Shown here: positions 48,461 through 59,579 of the stretch, one piece after another
How the letters are laid out: each line of letters opens with the position of its first letter
Numbering within the stretch: the first letter of the stretch is position 1
Origin: Atrina japonica
Lineage: Eukaryota > Mollusca > Bivalvia > Pterioida > Pinnidae
Reading direction: 5' to 3'
Assembly: GCA_030159075.1 (NCBI GenBank)
Contig: BROG01000477.1
Location: forward strand, 124,001 to 188,000
Length of the DNA: 64,000 nt
Translations under genes and position numbers: made by a program
Notes under the pieces: model-generated
What the model was told of the DNA's origin: nothing
Seen by the model: only the letters and a program-made list of their open reading frames with translations
The model's database searches: none

Positions 48461-50640
48461 AAATTATGATGTATTGCCGGTTAGCACCACTCTTTATCTG
48501 CCCCAAACGGACCACAAAGATAGTATATTATTAAAATAATCCTGTTCTAAAGGGTGTCAATTGTATCCAATAGCTTGATATGTTTTGATAAATGCATGCA
48601 TGTACTTAAAAAAATAAAATATTATATACACAAGTAAAAAAAATCAAATAAATAGTGGTAAATAAATAAAAAATAAATTGATATAGGGGTATGTGTAGTT
48701 AGATGAGTGTAATAAGTTGATCTTTGATAAAACAGCTAGTGGAGGAATATGCAAGTTGGCATCTTTTTTTAAAACTTCATCCACTAGGGAATTGACTTCC
48801 CTTTTTCTTTGTTGTTAATGTTGTACAGACTACCCAAATACACATAGGACATAAAGTCTTCAGATGAGACAAGCCAAAAAGGAGAGACTCACACCTAGAC
48901 CTCTGGCTCAAAGATCACCAACAGTCTTAGACTTAAGTATACCAAATATTTGAAGTCAATAATTAGTGCTCTCTTCCAGTCAAAGTCTCCCAGACATGAT
49001 CATAGTAAGCGGAATATAACAACTGAATTATTTGGGTTACCAAAAGTTTTAATTTTCAATCCAATGCTTTTTTTTTTTTAAATCAAGAGCAGCTTTCTGG
49101 ATAGATGCTAGTAAAATGTTTAATAAAATTGAAATAAATTCAGGGAGCTTCAATATAAATTTCAAATTTTGATTAAAGTCTAAGACTGCTTGATGATCCT
49201 TGAACCATGAAGACCTCATTTCTCTTTTAGATTTTGCTCTACTGTCAGCTAGTCCACTTGTACTCAGCTACTGCCATAAAAACACTTTTTCTTCGAAAGA
49301 TATGTAGTGTTATTTTCAAAGGAGTAATATTTCCCTTTGTATCAGTTACATAAATTATACCTGCAAAATTAAGAGTCCAACCATGAACAAATGAGTAGAG
49401 TATATTTAGCGCCATGTAAATTGATACCAGAACTGGTATGTGGTTCAGAACTATACATGTAACCATACAAGTGTTTTTTTCCCTTGCAAATAAGGTAGAA
49501 CTAGTAGATCTCTGTTTTCCAACTGTATATCTGCTTGTCACTTTCCAGACTGAAAGCTAATTCACTGATTTATTGCATAATTGCATATCAATGTGACCTG
49601 TGTACATGTAATTCTTTTTAATGTTTATAAGAAAAAACCAAATAGTATTTTTTTGATCATCAGATTTTATTATAGGTAATATATCATACATATAAGCTTC
49701 TATATAGTATGTGCATGGTCTCACTGTCCAATGATAACCCTGTAATATAATAAAACAGTTATAAATACATGAAAATGATGTTTATGAATGACCAATACTC
49801 AACATTAAAACGCAAGTCCCATTTTCATTGGTGGAACATTACAGAGCTATGCGGCATATGAGAAAACTGGAATTGTGAGAGGTCGAAATTGGGGTAGAAA
49901 TTCGGCCTAAACTCAGAGGTGACATGGCCACGGGATGTATACATGGGCTCTATTTTGGTCCATTTCACACAGATGCTGAACAAATTCAATGCGATTTATA
50001 AACATATTAAAGGCCTATAATAAGACTGTCCTGTGTACCTATACAGACAATTTTGTGTATCAATATATTGAAAGGACTAGTGATACGCATATGATATGCA
50101 TCACACTTATGATTTTACTGTAAAAAATTAATAAATATGTACTCAAAATTTTAGTACGTACTCAAACAATTTATTAATATTTTTAAAGTTTCTTTTAAAT
50201 GAGCAATATCTTTTATCATTATTTACAATTATATGCAGTCAATATATAAACATGTCCAGTTACAGAATAAAGTTCATGTGTGTTTTAGCTTAAAATCAGG
50301 AAAAGTTAGTTGAGTTTGAGTACTGAGTAAATTTGGTGACTTTGGGCCCAGTAATTAGAATATATACAAATCTTACCTCCCATTATGATCATCTGTTTGA
50401 ATGAATAAGCAAACATTCTTCAAATAGAGTATAGATCAGGTTTAAAATTTCATCCACTGTCAAGGTAATTCCTGTGTGCACTTAATGATATTGATGAAGT
50501 TTTCCATGGTTCATTTCTTCAAGGGAATGCATGCAAAGTTTACTTTCATCTTCAACAGCAGAATACTAAAATTAAATTGAGGAGAATGACAGAAATTATT
50601 ACCTATTTATGTGTACATACTATTATACATAAGATTTGCT
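48461..50640. other. Stretch without a recognised gene
   Basis: AT-rich. A minus-strand frame at 49245-49541 (98 codons) is not recognisable and uses a non-ATG-like context. A single end of the CTGCCCC fold-back family lies at ~49870-49910. Confidence 0.35.
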
Positions 50641-50880
50641 GTTTGTTTATTGTTGTTTAATGTCCCACTCAAGAATCTTTCACTTAAATGGAGACATCAC
50701 CAAATGTCGGTGAAGGGCTTCACATTTTGGCCTATGCACAGCACTTAATTATGGCCATTGAGAAGTGAGGGTTCGTTAAGGTGCCGAAACCTACTGTGAC
50801 ATGAGACCTCAGTTTTTACTGTCTCAGTCCAAAGGACAGGTAACCAACCTGCTGCTGGCTGGACTCGTACTCACAACCTC
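50641..50880. repeat. Dispersed repeat (copy 2): TGTTTAATGTCCCACTCAAG
   Basis: Second copy of the repeat at 34590-34812, same strand. An end of the CTGCCCC fold-back family (50882-50938) abuts it. Confidence 0.75.
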
Positions 50881-51020
50881 AGGCCTGATTTTACAAAAAA
50901 AACAAAAATTAACATTCGACTGGGGAGAATTTCAGTCTGGGGGTGCTACATGACAATTTGTTATCATAAGATAATCAAGATGTCAAAACAAATTTTCCTA
51001 CACTGAGCAGTGCAAAAAAT

Positions 51021-51184
51021 TTATTTTTTCTCATCACTCCATACATTTTAGAGCCAGGAATTTCATAGAATAGGTTTGTTTGGTTACTTTATGACTTTAA
51101 TTGATATCAGTCATAAAGTAACCAAACAAACCTATTCTATGAAATTCCTGGCTCTAAAATGTATGGAGTGATGAGAAAAAATAA
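51021..51184. repeat. Perfect palindrome: 76-bp arms, 12-bp loop
   Basis: 51021-51096 is the exact reverse complement of 51109-51184; the loop is TTAATTGATATC. I compared both arms base by base and found no mismatch. No coding potential. The arms end in T-rich/A-rich runs. Confidence 0.95.
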
Positions 51185-52649
51185 TTTTTTTAAAAAACAA
51201 ACAAACAAATATTGTTAAATTTTCTTCAACAAATAAGATACTTTTGTATAAATTAAACATTATAATATCACAGAAAATATACTCAGATACTAATATATTT
51301 CTAATATGCTATAGGATTTTTCCCAAACTGTGGAAAATATTGAAAAAATTCCTAATAGGAAAGGTATGGACATTGGTACAGACTATTTCTGAAGCCATTT
51401 TGAATTAAATGTTGTCACCATTGGAATATGCTGTTGAGTTTGATTTCCCACCAATGATGAACAGATATGGAAAGCCTCAGTTTTATCATTTGAACATACT
51501 GTTATAAATCTAGCATAAATACAGGTATTTAAATTTTGGCGAGATATTAATAGTTTGTTTAAAAAATTAAAGGTGGCAAGTACTATACAACTATGTCAAG
51601 GCTACCAGTAATTTGAAAAATTAATAGTCCCCTGCCTAGTTCATATTAAAAATATACTGTTGACTGAAAAAAAATTCAGGGACTAATAGTAATAGACCCA
51701 TAATGGGAAATAGGGTCCTGTACCCTTTCAATTGGGAATATTATGTCACAATGGGCTAAATTAATTATGGTGATTTTACTAATAATATTAAAATAAAGAT
51801 ACAAAACTTGTGCTTAATTTACCTTTTTTTTATTATTAAACTACCATTATGGATTTAATCAGAAGAAATGAAGGTATTAAGCAGCTTTTTATCTTTGTCT
51901 ATATGAACATATTGGGAAATTTTTGCTCAAAATTGGGAAAAATATAGCTGAATTTGCATTGTGAGTGGGTCTTTTTACTGGGCCCACATGTTAATTATAT
52001 TAATCCCTGCATTTACCTTTAAGATATCATATGATATATGTCTGAACAAATATGGTGTGCCAAGGTGAAGAATAAGTTGACACAACAGGGTCTTGTTGGA
52101 GAAATGACGAACAGCCATGCCACCTGTATTAGACAATCATACATGCATGAAAACCAATGCACTACCAAGAAATAGCAATACTAACATATTGCATACTTTA
52201 AGAGATAATATTTTGACCAAAACTAAAAATAATCAGCTGATCTGCAAAGGGAGACAACACAATAAACTTCTATAAATATATACATAATACCAAAGTTATA
52301 ATGCTCAAGACAAGGAGACTTAACTATTACTTGTCAGGGGTCATTAGGTGACATTGGCAAAACTTAAATATGAAATGTAACAATTAGGGCTTCCATTTTT
52401 AATTAAGATTATTTAATGATTTTTTCAAATTCAAACAAAACATGAAGCCATTGAAGGTGCCAACTTGGGCTTGGGAATAGTCAATACTGTACAGTTTCAT
52501 CCGTCAGATCGTGCTGAAACGCATCAAATAGAATACACAATAAAGATATAAAAGTTACTTACATAAACCAAATATACATCCCATCATCTTACGTACAGTG
52601 CTTTAAATAAAAGTACACTCATAGTTGCCGCCATTTTTACTTCTTTACA
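51185..52649. other. Stretch without a recognised gene
   Basis: AT-rich, no clear coding frame or repeat. GTTGCCGCCATTTTTAC at ~52624 resembles a YY1-type promoter motif. Confidence 0.35.
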
Positions 52650-53285
52650 CGTGGAATCCGCATTGCATGCGTGGCACAATTGCACCGTGTCCGAAATGTA
52701 TTTTAGAATTCAAAATACGAAAAGACGGCTTCAAACTGAAAAACAAATGTGTTTTCCTAATGGCATGAAAACTCTAAAGAACTCCCGATATCGGGTTTGG
52801 TGTATTCCGAATGTAAAATACATGGTTGCCCCTAATGATATTCCGAAACTTTCACAAGTGTCGATTCATTTGCACTTATAATATACATTGTATATAATAA
52901 GATCTACATTCTACACATAATTTTCTTAAACTGTAAAAGTTTCTTAAAAGTTTCACGGGATTTTCAAAGAATAGTGTTATTTTTATTGAGGTACTCTAGG
53001 GCGTTAATTGACTGTGCAAGCAATGTGCCAGATCAATCTGAAGAATTTCCGCGCGTGACTTTTAATTTATTTTACGTCAGCAGTTTGTGAGCTCATACAT
53101 ACTGCTCCCTATTTACGTTGACGTCTACGTGCCGCCATATTAGACGGTGAAAATCCTATAGTAATACCCGTGTACTTTGAACTATCGACATATTTGAATT
53201 CACGGTTTTAGACAAACCATTTCTTAAGCGATAAAACGTCCCGGAGGGTCGATTCAAACATTATTGACACAGACTGTTTATGTAG
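52650..53285 (+). repeat. Diverged inverted duplicate (arm 2), with a ~230-bp insertion
   Basis: Aligns with the reverse complement of 48101-48460. The 34-base block TTCCGAATGTAAAATACATGG plus the following 13 bases is identical in both arms. Sequence at about 52845-53085 has no counterpart in arm 1. TGCCGCCATATTAGACGG at ~53130 is another YY1-like motif. Confidence 0.6.
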
Positions 53286-53944
53286 AAATTTATATTTAGT
53301 TTGAAAACAGGGTCAGTTTCAAATTCTTGACTTTTGAGCCATACTATAGTTATGCAAGTGTATGCACTCTATTCAGGTATTTTAAAAACACAAAATAAAA
53401 ATATATACAATATGTAGAATTACGTTTCTTAATCCCAGCTAAAATCTTGAATGCATTTTTTGTGTAGGTAAATTTAGAAGTATATAAAAGATGCTAAAAG
53501 TAGAATTACATCAAAACACACAATAAAATTGTCTTGCATGTACATGTATTTAGATCTTCAGCTCATTCAACTCATACCTGGTTAGGGATTGCAACTCCTG
53601 GACACAGTCAAAATCATTTAGAATAACCATTTCCTTTACATCAATTAAAGAGTAAGAACTTTTATTAATATATTTTCGATAGAGCTGGGTAAGCCTAGAT
53701 GAGAATGGGTAGAGTACACACCCCATCCCGTCCCAGGAATTAACAGAGGTCCAATGAGCTCCTACCTAATTAAGTCTTTTTCATGTTTTTTTGTTTTGTT
53801 CGACTACTTGCTGAAGTTTCATTTTACATTCATAATTACATTAAGGCGTCACCAGATGTACGCTGTATGCTATGAACTGGTAATGTTGCAATAAGGGTTC
53901 GTGTACCACACCAATCGTGGAATGGTGACCCGTTGGTTTATGTT
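53286..53944. other. Stretch without a recognised gene
   Basis: Nothing recognised. Confidence 0.35.
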
Positions 53945-54166
53945 TAGTTAGTTTTTGGTTTTTATTGTAGGCCACACTCAACGCTTTTTCGGCGATTGAG
54001 AGAATCCGGTTACAATGTACCCAGGAAGAGACCACCGGCCTTCCGCAAGTAAACTGGCAAACAGCTTAGGTTCCAGCGGGGCTCGAACCTGCGCTGACCA
54101 GAAGCGAGAGAGTTAATGGTTCATGGTTCATAGCGCATTGCACTAACCATTCGGCCACAGAGGCCC
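53945..54166 (-). mobile_element. tRNA-derived SINE, near complete
   Basis: On the minus strand it starts GGGCCTCTGTGGCCGAATGG at 54166. The A box TGGCCGAATGG (54147-54157) and B box GGTTCGAGCCC (54079-54089) match the RNA polymerase III consensus at every fixed position. The tRNA-like head is followed by a body (TTGCCAGTTTACTTGCGGAA, GGCCGGTGGTCTC, GTTGAGTGTGGCCTAC) shared with 26600-26735 and 34040-34250. The A-B spacing (~57 nt between boxes) is somewhat long for a plain tRNA because of a duplicated 'atggttcat' insertion. The 3' end is near 53945. Confidence 0.85.
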
Positions 54167-54799
54167 ATGTTCAGTCCGAAATACGTATCGAATGCCTTAT
54201 GCATTGTATCTAAATAACTTGCTTGAGGATAATTATACATATCAGGAAGACACGTAAAAGAATGCATGTAGACAATATCTTGTAGTTACACTAAAATAAC
54301 ACTGCCTGAAATGAAATAGTTCAACAATCAGTCGTTGAGACGAGTTGTTTGAAATGATTGATGGATATTAACACTATACCTGCAACTTTTTTTTCATTTC
54401 AAATTAAAATTAAAACATGCAGACGTGATTTGATTCTCATTTTTACAGAACTAGGATAAAAATAAGTGATTAAATGAATTTGAAGAATAAACAACTACGA
54501 TTGCAGCACGTAATTGATTTTAAGTTTAAAGATACGTGGTAATAACGTATCATAAATCTTATTTTATTGTGTAAGATAAAATCATTTTGCATGTGAAGTT
54601 GGGAAAATTGTTTCTACAGGTATTTACCGTACATTGTGTATATATATATAATATACACTTGCATACCTTCCCGCGAATGTCAAAGGCTCGATGATACGTA
54701 GACCATGAAGATTCTCCATTTGATGTGCGTTGTTAACTTTTACACATGTTCGATTTCTTCTCAAGAACCTATTGGTTAATCTCCGTGTAAAGCCTCAGT
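54167..54799. other. Stretch without a recognised gene
   Basis: AT-rich. ACATGTTCGATTTCTTCTCAAGAACC at ~54743 matches part of the 'gagaagaagt' block of the ACAAGAGG repeat family, so a decayed fragment of that family may be present. Confidence 0.35.
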
Positions 54800-54887
54800 C
54801 ACAAATGGCCGTGCGTGTTTGATGATCATGCGTGAGCTACAGGCACAAATGGCCGTGCGTATTTGATGATCGTGCGTGAGCTACAGG
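54800..54887. repeat. 44-bp tandem duplication
   Basis: CACAAATGGCCGTGCGTGTT...GAGCTACAGG occurs at 54800 and 54844 with two differences. Confidence 0.85.
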
Positions 54888-55098
54888 TTTAGTCTGTCCT
54901 AACTGCGGTGGTAAATCGTAGGGCCATTGAAATTAGTACAAGTGCAACGCAAGACACAAATACGTCTGACATGCGATTCGAAGGTGTCATGTACTATGGT
55001 TTTGGAGACGGGGTGCCACGTGCAACGTGCGATACCTGTATATGAAAGACCGTTTGGGTCACAAACGGGATGAACAAGTGCCACGAAAGTTATAAGAT

Positions 55099-55249
55099 CC
55101 GGGCTTGGCACCATAAAACTTAAGAATTACTTAAGTCTAAACATTTTACTCAACTTTGGCTAATCATGTAATCTGATTGGCTGAGCAGGCAAAGTTGAGA
55201 AAATTCTCAAACTTTAGTAAAGTCTCAAATTTTATGGTGCCGGGCCCTG
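55099..55249. mobile_element. ~150-bp fold-back MITE
   Basis: CCGGGCTTGGCACCATAAAACTT on the left and the complement of CCGGGCCCGGCACC... on the right (AAATTTTATGGTGCCGGGCCC) are inverted ends. A fragment is at 4054-4140. Confidence 0.75.
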
Positions 55250-56389
55250 GACAGAAAACTCTGGCGATTGTTGTGCATGTCCAAAAGCCACCGTATGTGC
55301 TTACGGGAACGGCGTACGTCCTTCCAAAATTGTAAGATGTCCATCCGTGTTTCGCAAGATTTTCGCCAAAATGGCCCGCAGACCAGTCATAGAAACACCT
55401 ACGTTGTCACTGGGGCTTTACATAAAGTTTGCGAATATCTCCAAGGGACCAAACTTGTAACATCATAAAAAATATTCTCATGTATCACGTTCCCACTTTT
55501 TGGTTGAAACCCCTGGTAAATCAAAAAGCATTTTTCTGTATGTTTTGCTAAAGTTACAAATAATTTTCAAGTGAATTTTTAAATATTTTATTTGATATAC
55601 TAATTTCTTAATAGGTTAGTTTTATCATTAATTGCATAAGTTATACATTTTTACTTATAGTGAAAATTCCTGTTTTAACATATAAAGGATATAAGGATTT
55701 GTTTTTCCTGTAAATTTTATCTGCTTTGGTAAAATCAATATTTTAATCAACCTGAAGGGAGATAGGCCTATACTTTAAAATTTTCAGTGATAAGTAAATC
55801 CAATCTAAGTCCATTTACCTGGAATAAGCCAAAATCTGCCGAAACCTGAATTTGACAGTATTGTTTTTCATTAGTAAAAACAAGGCAGCTTTAACCAAAT
55901 CAGATGAGATTTACAGGAAAAAGAAATTAAATCCTTATTTACTTTATATGTAATGAGAGGAATTTTCACTAAATAGTAGCAAAAATTGAGAATAAAAATA
56001 GTGAAAAATCATTGACCAATGATCAGATTTAATAGTTAAATGAGTCAATGTCTACAAAATTTGCGAATGAAAACGAAGTCTTCACAAATGTACAACAACA
56101 AGGGACACTTCATGTGACCTAGTATATGGTTTTATAAAATGATTTATAAATCAATACTGATCCACGTTTTGTGTGCAAAGATATAACATTAGACAGATTT
56201 AAGGAATTATCCCGGGATTATTTTGACAAAGTTTCAAATTTAATGTCAAGCTCACATGCACCTTTCAGTACAGAAATTACCAGTAATATAAACTTTTACA
56301 CGTTTTTGAGTTCTCGAGAATGGGCCAAATTTTGCAAGAACCATCCTTGCGTGAAGCTTCATCAAGTTTGCGAATGAAAAGGGCATTGT
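55250..56389. other. Stretch without a recognised gene
   Basis: The plus-strand frame at 56171-56377 (68 codons) has ordinary composition (RFKELSRDYFDKVSNLMSS) but no recognisable family and no start or splice context that I trust. Confidence 0.3.
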
Positions 56390-56551
56390 ATCCATGGGGG
56401 GTGGGGGCTCTTAAACGACGGTAAGGGCCGAGATTTTGTACATCTTTAAAAATTTTCTCATGAATCGATGCCAGATCAGCTTTTTCTCACTTTAAATCAT
56501 ACAGTTCACCCCTGAAGTTGATCGTTAATTCCCTCCCCTTGGACCTCTTGT
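56390..56551 (-). mobile_element. End fragment of the ACAAGAGG repeat family
   Basis: On the minus strand it begins ACAAGAGGTCCAAGGGGAGG at 56551, like the left end of the element at 16824. Confidence 0.5.
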
Positions 56552-56698
56552 TTTCATTATAAATATGTTTTAAACCGGTTTCCGAACGTGACTGAATAGG
56601 AAACACGTTTGTCTATTTTTTTTAACTTCACATTAAAACATTTGTTTAGCTCCATCTTATAGACCTTTAAGTCTTTGACACGCATGGATGACATTTCA

Positions 56699-57258
<560 letters not shown>

Positions 57259-57382
57259 AGGCAGCTCTATGGTGCGCCATTTGAATTTTGCCGCCAGGGG
57301 GCGCTTTTTAACGGTTTTTGATGACGTCATCAGAATACTGGCTTCTGATTGGTCAATTCAAATGCGCACCATAGAGCCGCCT
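57259..57382. mobile_element. 124-bp fold-back element carrying a CTCF-like site
   Basis: AGGCAGCTCTATGGTGCGC(C)ATTTGAATT and the complement of AGGCGGCTCTATGGTGCGCATTTGAATT are ~28-bp inverted ends. Inside are CCGCCAGGGGGCGCT (57291-57305), a close match to the CTCF core, and a CRE TGACGTCA (57322-57329). No target duplication is obvious. Confidence 0.65.
57291..57305 (+). promoter_or_regulatory. CTCF-like binding site
   Basis: CCGCCAGGGGGCGCT fits the conserved CTCF core CCnnnAGGnGGCGCT. CTCF is present in bilaterians, including molluscs. Binding here is inferred from sequence only. Confidence 0.5.
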
Positions 57383-57383
57383 G

Positions 57384-57990
57384 TGACGTCATAACCGGAA
57401 GTGCGTCATACCGGAAGTGAGGTCATACCGGAAGTACGTCATACCGGAAGTGATGTCATGTTGTCATGGCAATAAGGAGAAAGAGCCCAATCGTTGAGTT
57501 TGGGGGCGTGTCTATGACCGGAAGTGAAAGGTTGTGGAGGCGGCCATCTTGGCTAAGGAGCCAATGAGAGCCTTCGTTACAAGAGGTTGGGGTCACGAGA
57601 GGTCGCGAGAGGTCACGTGAGTTTGCGAGAAGTCAACGGGGAGAGAGAGAAGTTGGGTTTTTCCAGTTTTGAGCTGAGAGTGAATCTATTTTTAGAACCG
57701 ATAGTTTGGGTTTTTCCAGTTTTGAGCTGAGAGTAGATCTATTTTTAGAACCGAAACTTTGGGTTTTTCCAGGTTTGTGAAACTAGCAGTTGGTGGCGCC
57801 ACACGTCGGTGAAACTAGTAGTTGGTGGCGCCACCGTCGTTGAGAGTTGTGTATCATGCGCATGTGCGAGAAGCGGTAGGCCGAGCCTGTATCTGTGAGT
57901 TAGTCGTCAAGAGTCCTGTTTCAAGTGCGCAAGCGCGAGAAGTGGTAGGCCGAGCTCGACTCAAGCTTGTACTAAGACTTGTAGAGTAAA
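57384..57990. promoter_or_regulatory. CpG-rich promoter-like region
   Basis: CCGGAAGT (ETS) at 57395, 57411, 57428, 57444 and 57518, the first four spaced 16-17 bases apart in a CATACCGGAAGTG repeat. CRE TGACGTCA at 57384-57391. GGCCATCTTGG (YY1) at 57542. CCAAT at 57561. GCGCATGTGCG and GCGCAAGCGCG (NRF-1-like) at ~57858 and ~57927. It also has two copies of GTGAAACTAG(C/T)AGTTGGTGG ending in GGCGCCAC. Which strand it serves is unclear: it lies downstream of the minus-strand Polinton genes, and no plus-strand gene follows. It may be host DNA or the Polinton terminal region. Confidence 0.5.
57652..57772. repeat. 53-bp tandem repeat (2.3 copies)
   Basis: GGGTTTTTCCAGTTTTGAGC starts at 57655 and 57708, and its partial third copy at 57761. 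Confidence 0.9.
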
Positions 57991-58024
57991 TGTATAGTGA
58001 TGGGTCTAAACATATAGTAATAAA

Positions 58025-58335
58025 AATTCAAACACTCACCCTATGCTGGTAGTGGTTTTTTCTGACGATGTTGACTCTTCGAGCTTCGGATTGCAAATGA
58101 GCTCTTAGAGGTCTAACTGAACCTATACTCTAGTCATGTGACTTTTTTTACATAATTCTATTTTTAGTGCATGGAAAATAATCTTGTCTGATCCAATAAA
58201 AAATGAAACACTCACCCTATGCTGATAGTAGTGGATTTTTCTTATGATGTTAACACCTCGAGCTTTGGATCTCAAATGAGTTTTCACAGGCTGAACTGAA
58301 CCTCTCTCTAGTCACATGACTTACTATATTTAGAC
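58025..58335. repeat. Two ~120-bp direct repeats with donor-like motifs
   Basis: 'aaacactcaccctatgctg' starts at ~58030 and ~58208 and is followed by related ~100-base segments (TTCGAGCTT... / CTCGAGCTTTGGAT, then CTAGTCA(T/C)(G)TGACT). On the minus strand each contains GCATAGGGTGAGTG, which reads as a splice donor. No transcript is otherwise supported. Confidence 0.7.
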
Positions 58336-58592
58336 TTTTATCTAATGAAGTGAATACATCATAACAAAAACATCTCATAGAGTTTGTGATACTATTACTC
58401 CTTCTCATAGTTTCTCAATGGTGTTTTTACACCCTATAACTCTTGTACCTTTGTGTCTACCGTGTACTAGTATTATGTTTACACTATAGGTGCACACCTT
58501 ATACCCAGATAAAATACATAAACAACAAAAATAATTTTGTTTTAATGTTTTAATTTTCCCCATGAAAAAATGGAAATCAAACTGTATTTTCG

Positions 58593-58618
58593 CAGAGGGT
58601 TAGGGGCTTATCCCTCTG
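58593..58618 (-). terminator. Stem-loop at the stop codon of the last gene
   Basis: CAGAGGG (58593-58599) pairs with CCCTCTG (58612-58618) around a 12-base loop. A similar stem-loop follows the protease gene at 59843-59870, and both read AGAGGGA..GCCC(C)TAA on the minus strand. A role at mRNA 3' ends is a guess. Confidence 0.35.
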
Positions 58619-59070
58619 GAAAATGTACAATAATTGAAAGAAAAAAAAAAACTTAAACTGTCCACTTCATTATGGAGACGGGGTGCCAGTTCCATCAAAC
58701 GATACACCGTATCCCAAAGTCGGCTTCGGTCTGTTTCTTTGTGCCATTGAGTAGCTCTCCAATCTGGGCAGTAGAATTTCTGTTTGTAGACGTCTCTAAA
58801 TGCTTTAGGAATACTGGATTTCTCTAAACTTTCTTCAAATTTTTCCAAAATGTTCATTTCGTTCACCGTGTCTAGAGCCTCGTCAAAGTAGTGAAACATC
58901 ATTGTGCCGTCATCATACATCATCAGGCAGGAATGTTGCTTTTGACTCGGATGATCAATCTCACAACCGTAACATTGAGTGTTGGCTACTTCGTACATCT
59001 TGTTTAATATGGCTTCTGCGTACACCATGTGCCATTGACTATCAATGGAATGACTGTAGCTCTGCTCCAT
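58600..59070 (-). CDS. Polinton-associated CxxC...HPSQ...HxC protein
   Basis: An intact frame of 156 codons from the ATG at 59068-59070. I prefer this ATG to an upstream one at 59127 because related proteins start just before the conserved WHMVYAE block, and the extra 19 residues look like an unrelated hydrophobic stretch. Conserved core: TQCYGCEIDHPSQKQHSCLM, a likely zinc-binding Cys/His motif, then an acidic helix-rich C-terminal half with a YCPDW motif. Proteins with this core are frequent in Polintons of molluscs and cnidarians, and their function is unknown. It is the last gene before the element end. The stop codon lies inside a small stem-loop. This is one of the few genes here without a frame break. 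Confidence 0.7.
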   Translation of the reverse strand: MEQSYSHSIDSQWHMVYAEAILNKMYEVANTQCYGCEIDHPSQKQHSCLMMYDDGTMMFHYFDEALDTVNEMNILEKFEESLEKSSIPKAFRDVYKQKFYCPDWRATQWHKETDRSRLWDTVYRLMELAPRLHNEVDSLSFFFSFNYCTFSRGISP

Positions 59071-59194
59071 GTTGTAGTTGATGTTGACGAAAATAACTAG
59101 TGTAGTGGTCCACAAGCAAAAATTCATCTGGTCCGTTTCAAGTCTGAACTGCAGTTTTAATAGCTGAGTGAATCACGTGACATCCCATCTATTT

Positions 59195-59398
59195 TTAGTT
59201 GCTTGTACACAATTGTCTCTCGATCATGTCACGGGTTATACCGTAGATCTCCCAATAGATAGGATTTTGACGTAATGCACTTACATCTTCTGTAAAGGTT
59301 TCTAATACACATAAGCGGTCTGCCGTAAAAATCTCATCATCAAACATATGATACACAATCCCTATAAAATGTGCAGGTGTTTTCACACCCACGTACAT
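59195..59398 (-). CDS. Small Polinton protein, function unknown
   Basis: A 67-codon frame from ATG 59398 to TAA 59195 (starts MYVGVKTPAHFIGIVYHMFD). It is moderately acidic and has no recognisable motif. It sits ~125 bases upstream of the CxxC-protein gene on the same strand. The frame remains open for a few codons before the ATG but is closed by a TGA ~36 bases further up, so the gene is short or a remnant of a longer broken one. Confidence 0.4.
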   Translation of the reverse strand: MYVGVKTPAHFIGIVYHMFDDEIFTADRLCVLETFTEDVSALRQNPIYWEIYGITRDMIERQLCTSN

Positions 59399-59579
59399 AA
59401 GTATTCCAATCAGGAGTACATCGTATCTGATGTTTCATTTTTCTGCGTAATAGAGAACAGCAGATCATCCATACAGTTGCAATCATGATTTTTCTCTGTG
59501 TGCACTCTGATGGGATGTCAGTCTATGTCATACCCATCAGGTCACGTGATCCCATGAATCGTATCTCTGTACTCGCTTC

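Noticed and set aside
52651..52881. 76-codon plus-strand frame that includes the conserved 34-base block
   Set aside because: It starts at GTG without context, and the matching arm at 48 kb has stops in the same frame.
53841..54035. Minus-strand open frame of 64 codons
   Set aside because: Lies inside the body of a tRNA-derived SINE.
54071..54166. Functional tRNA gene
   Set aside because: A and B boxes are perfect, but the 5' and 3' ends do not form an acceptor stem and the sequence continues into a SINE body.
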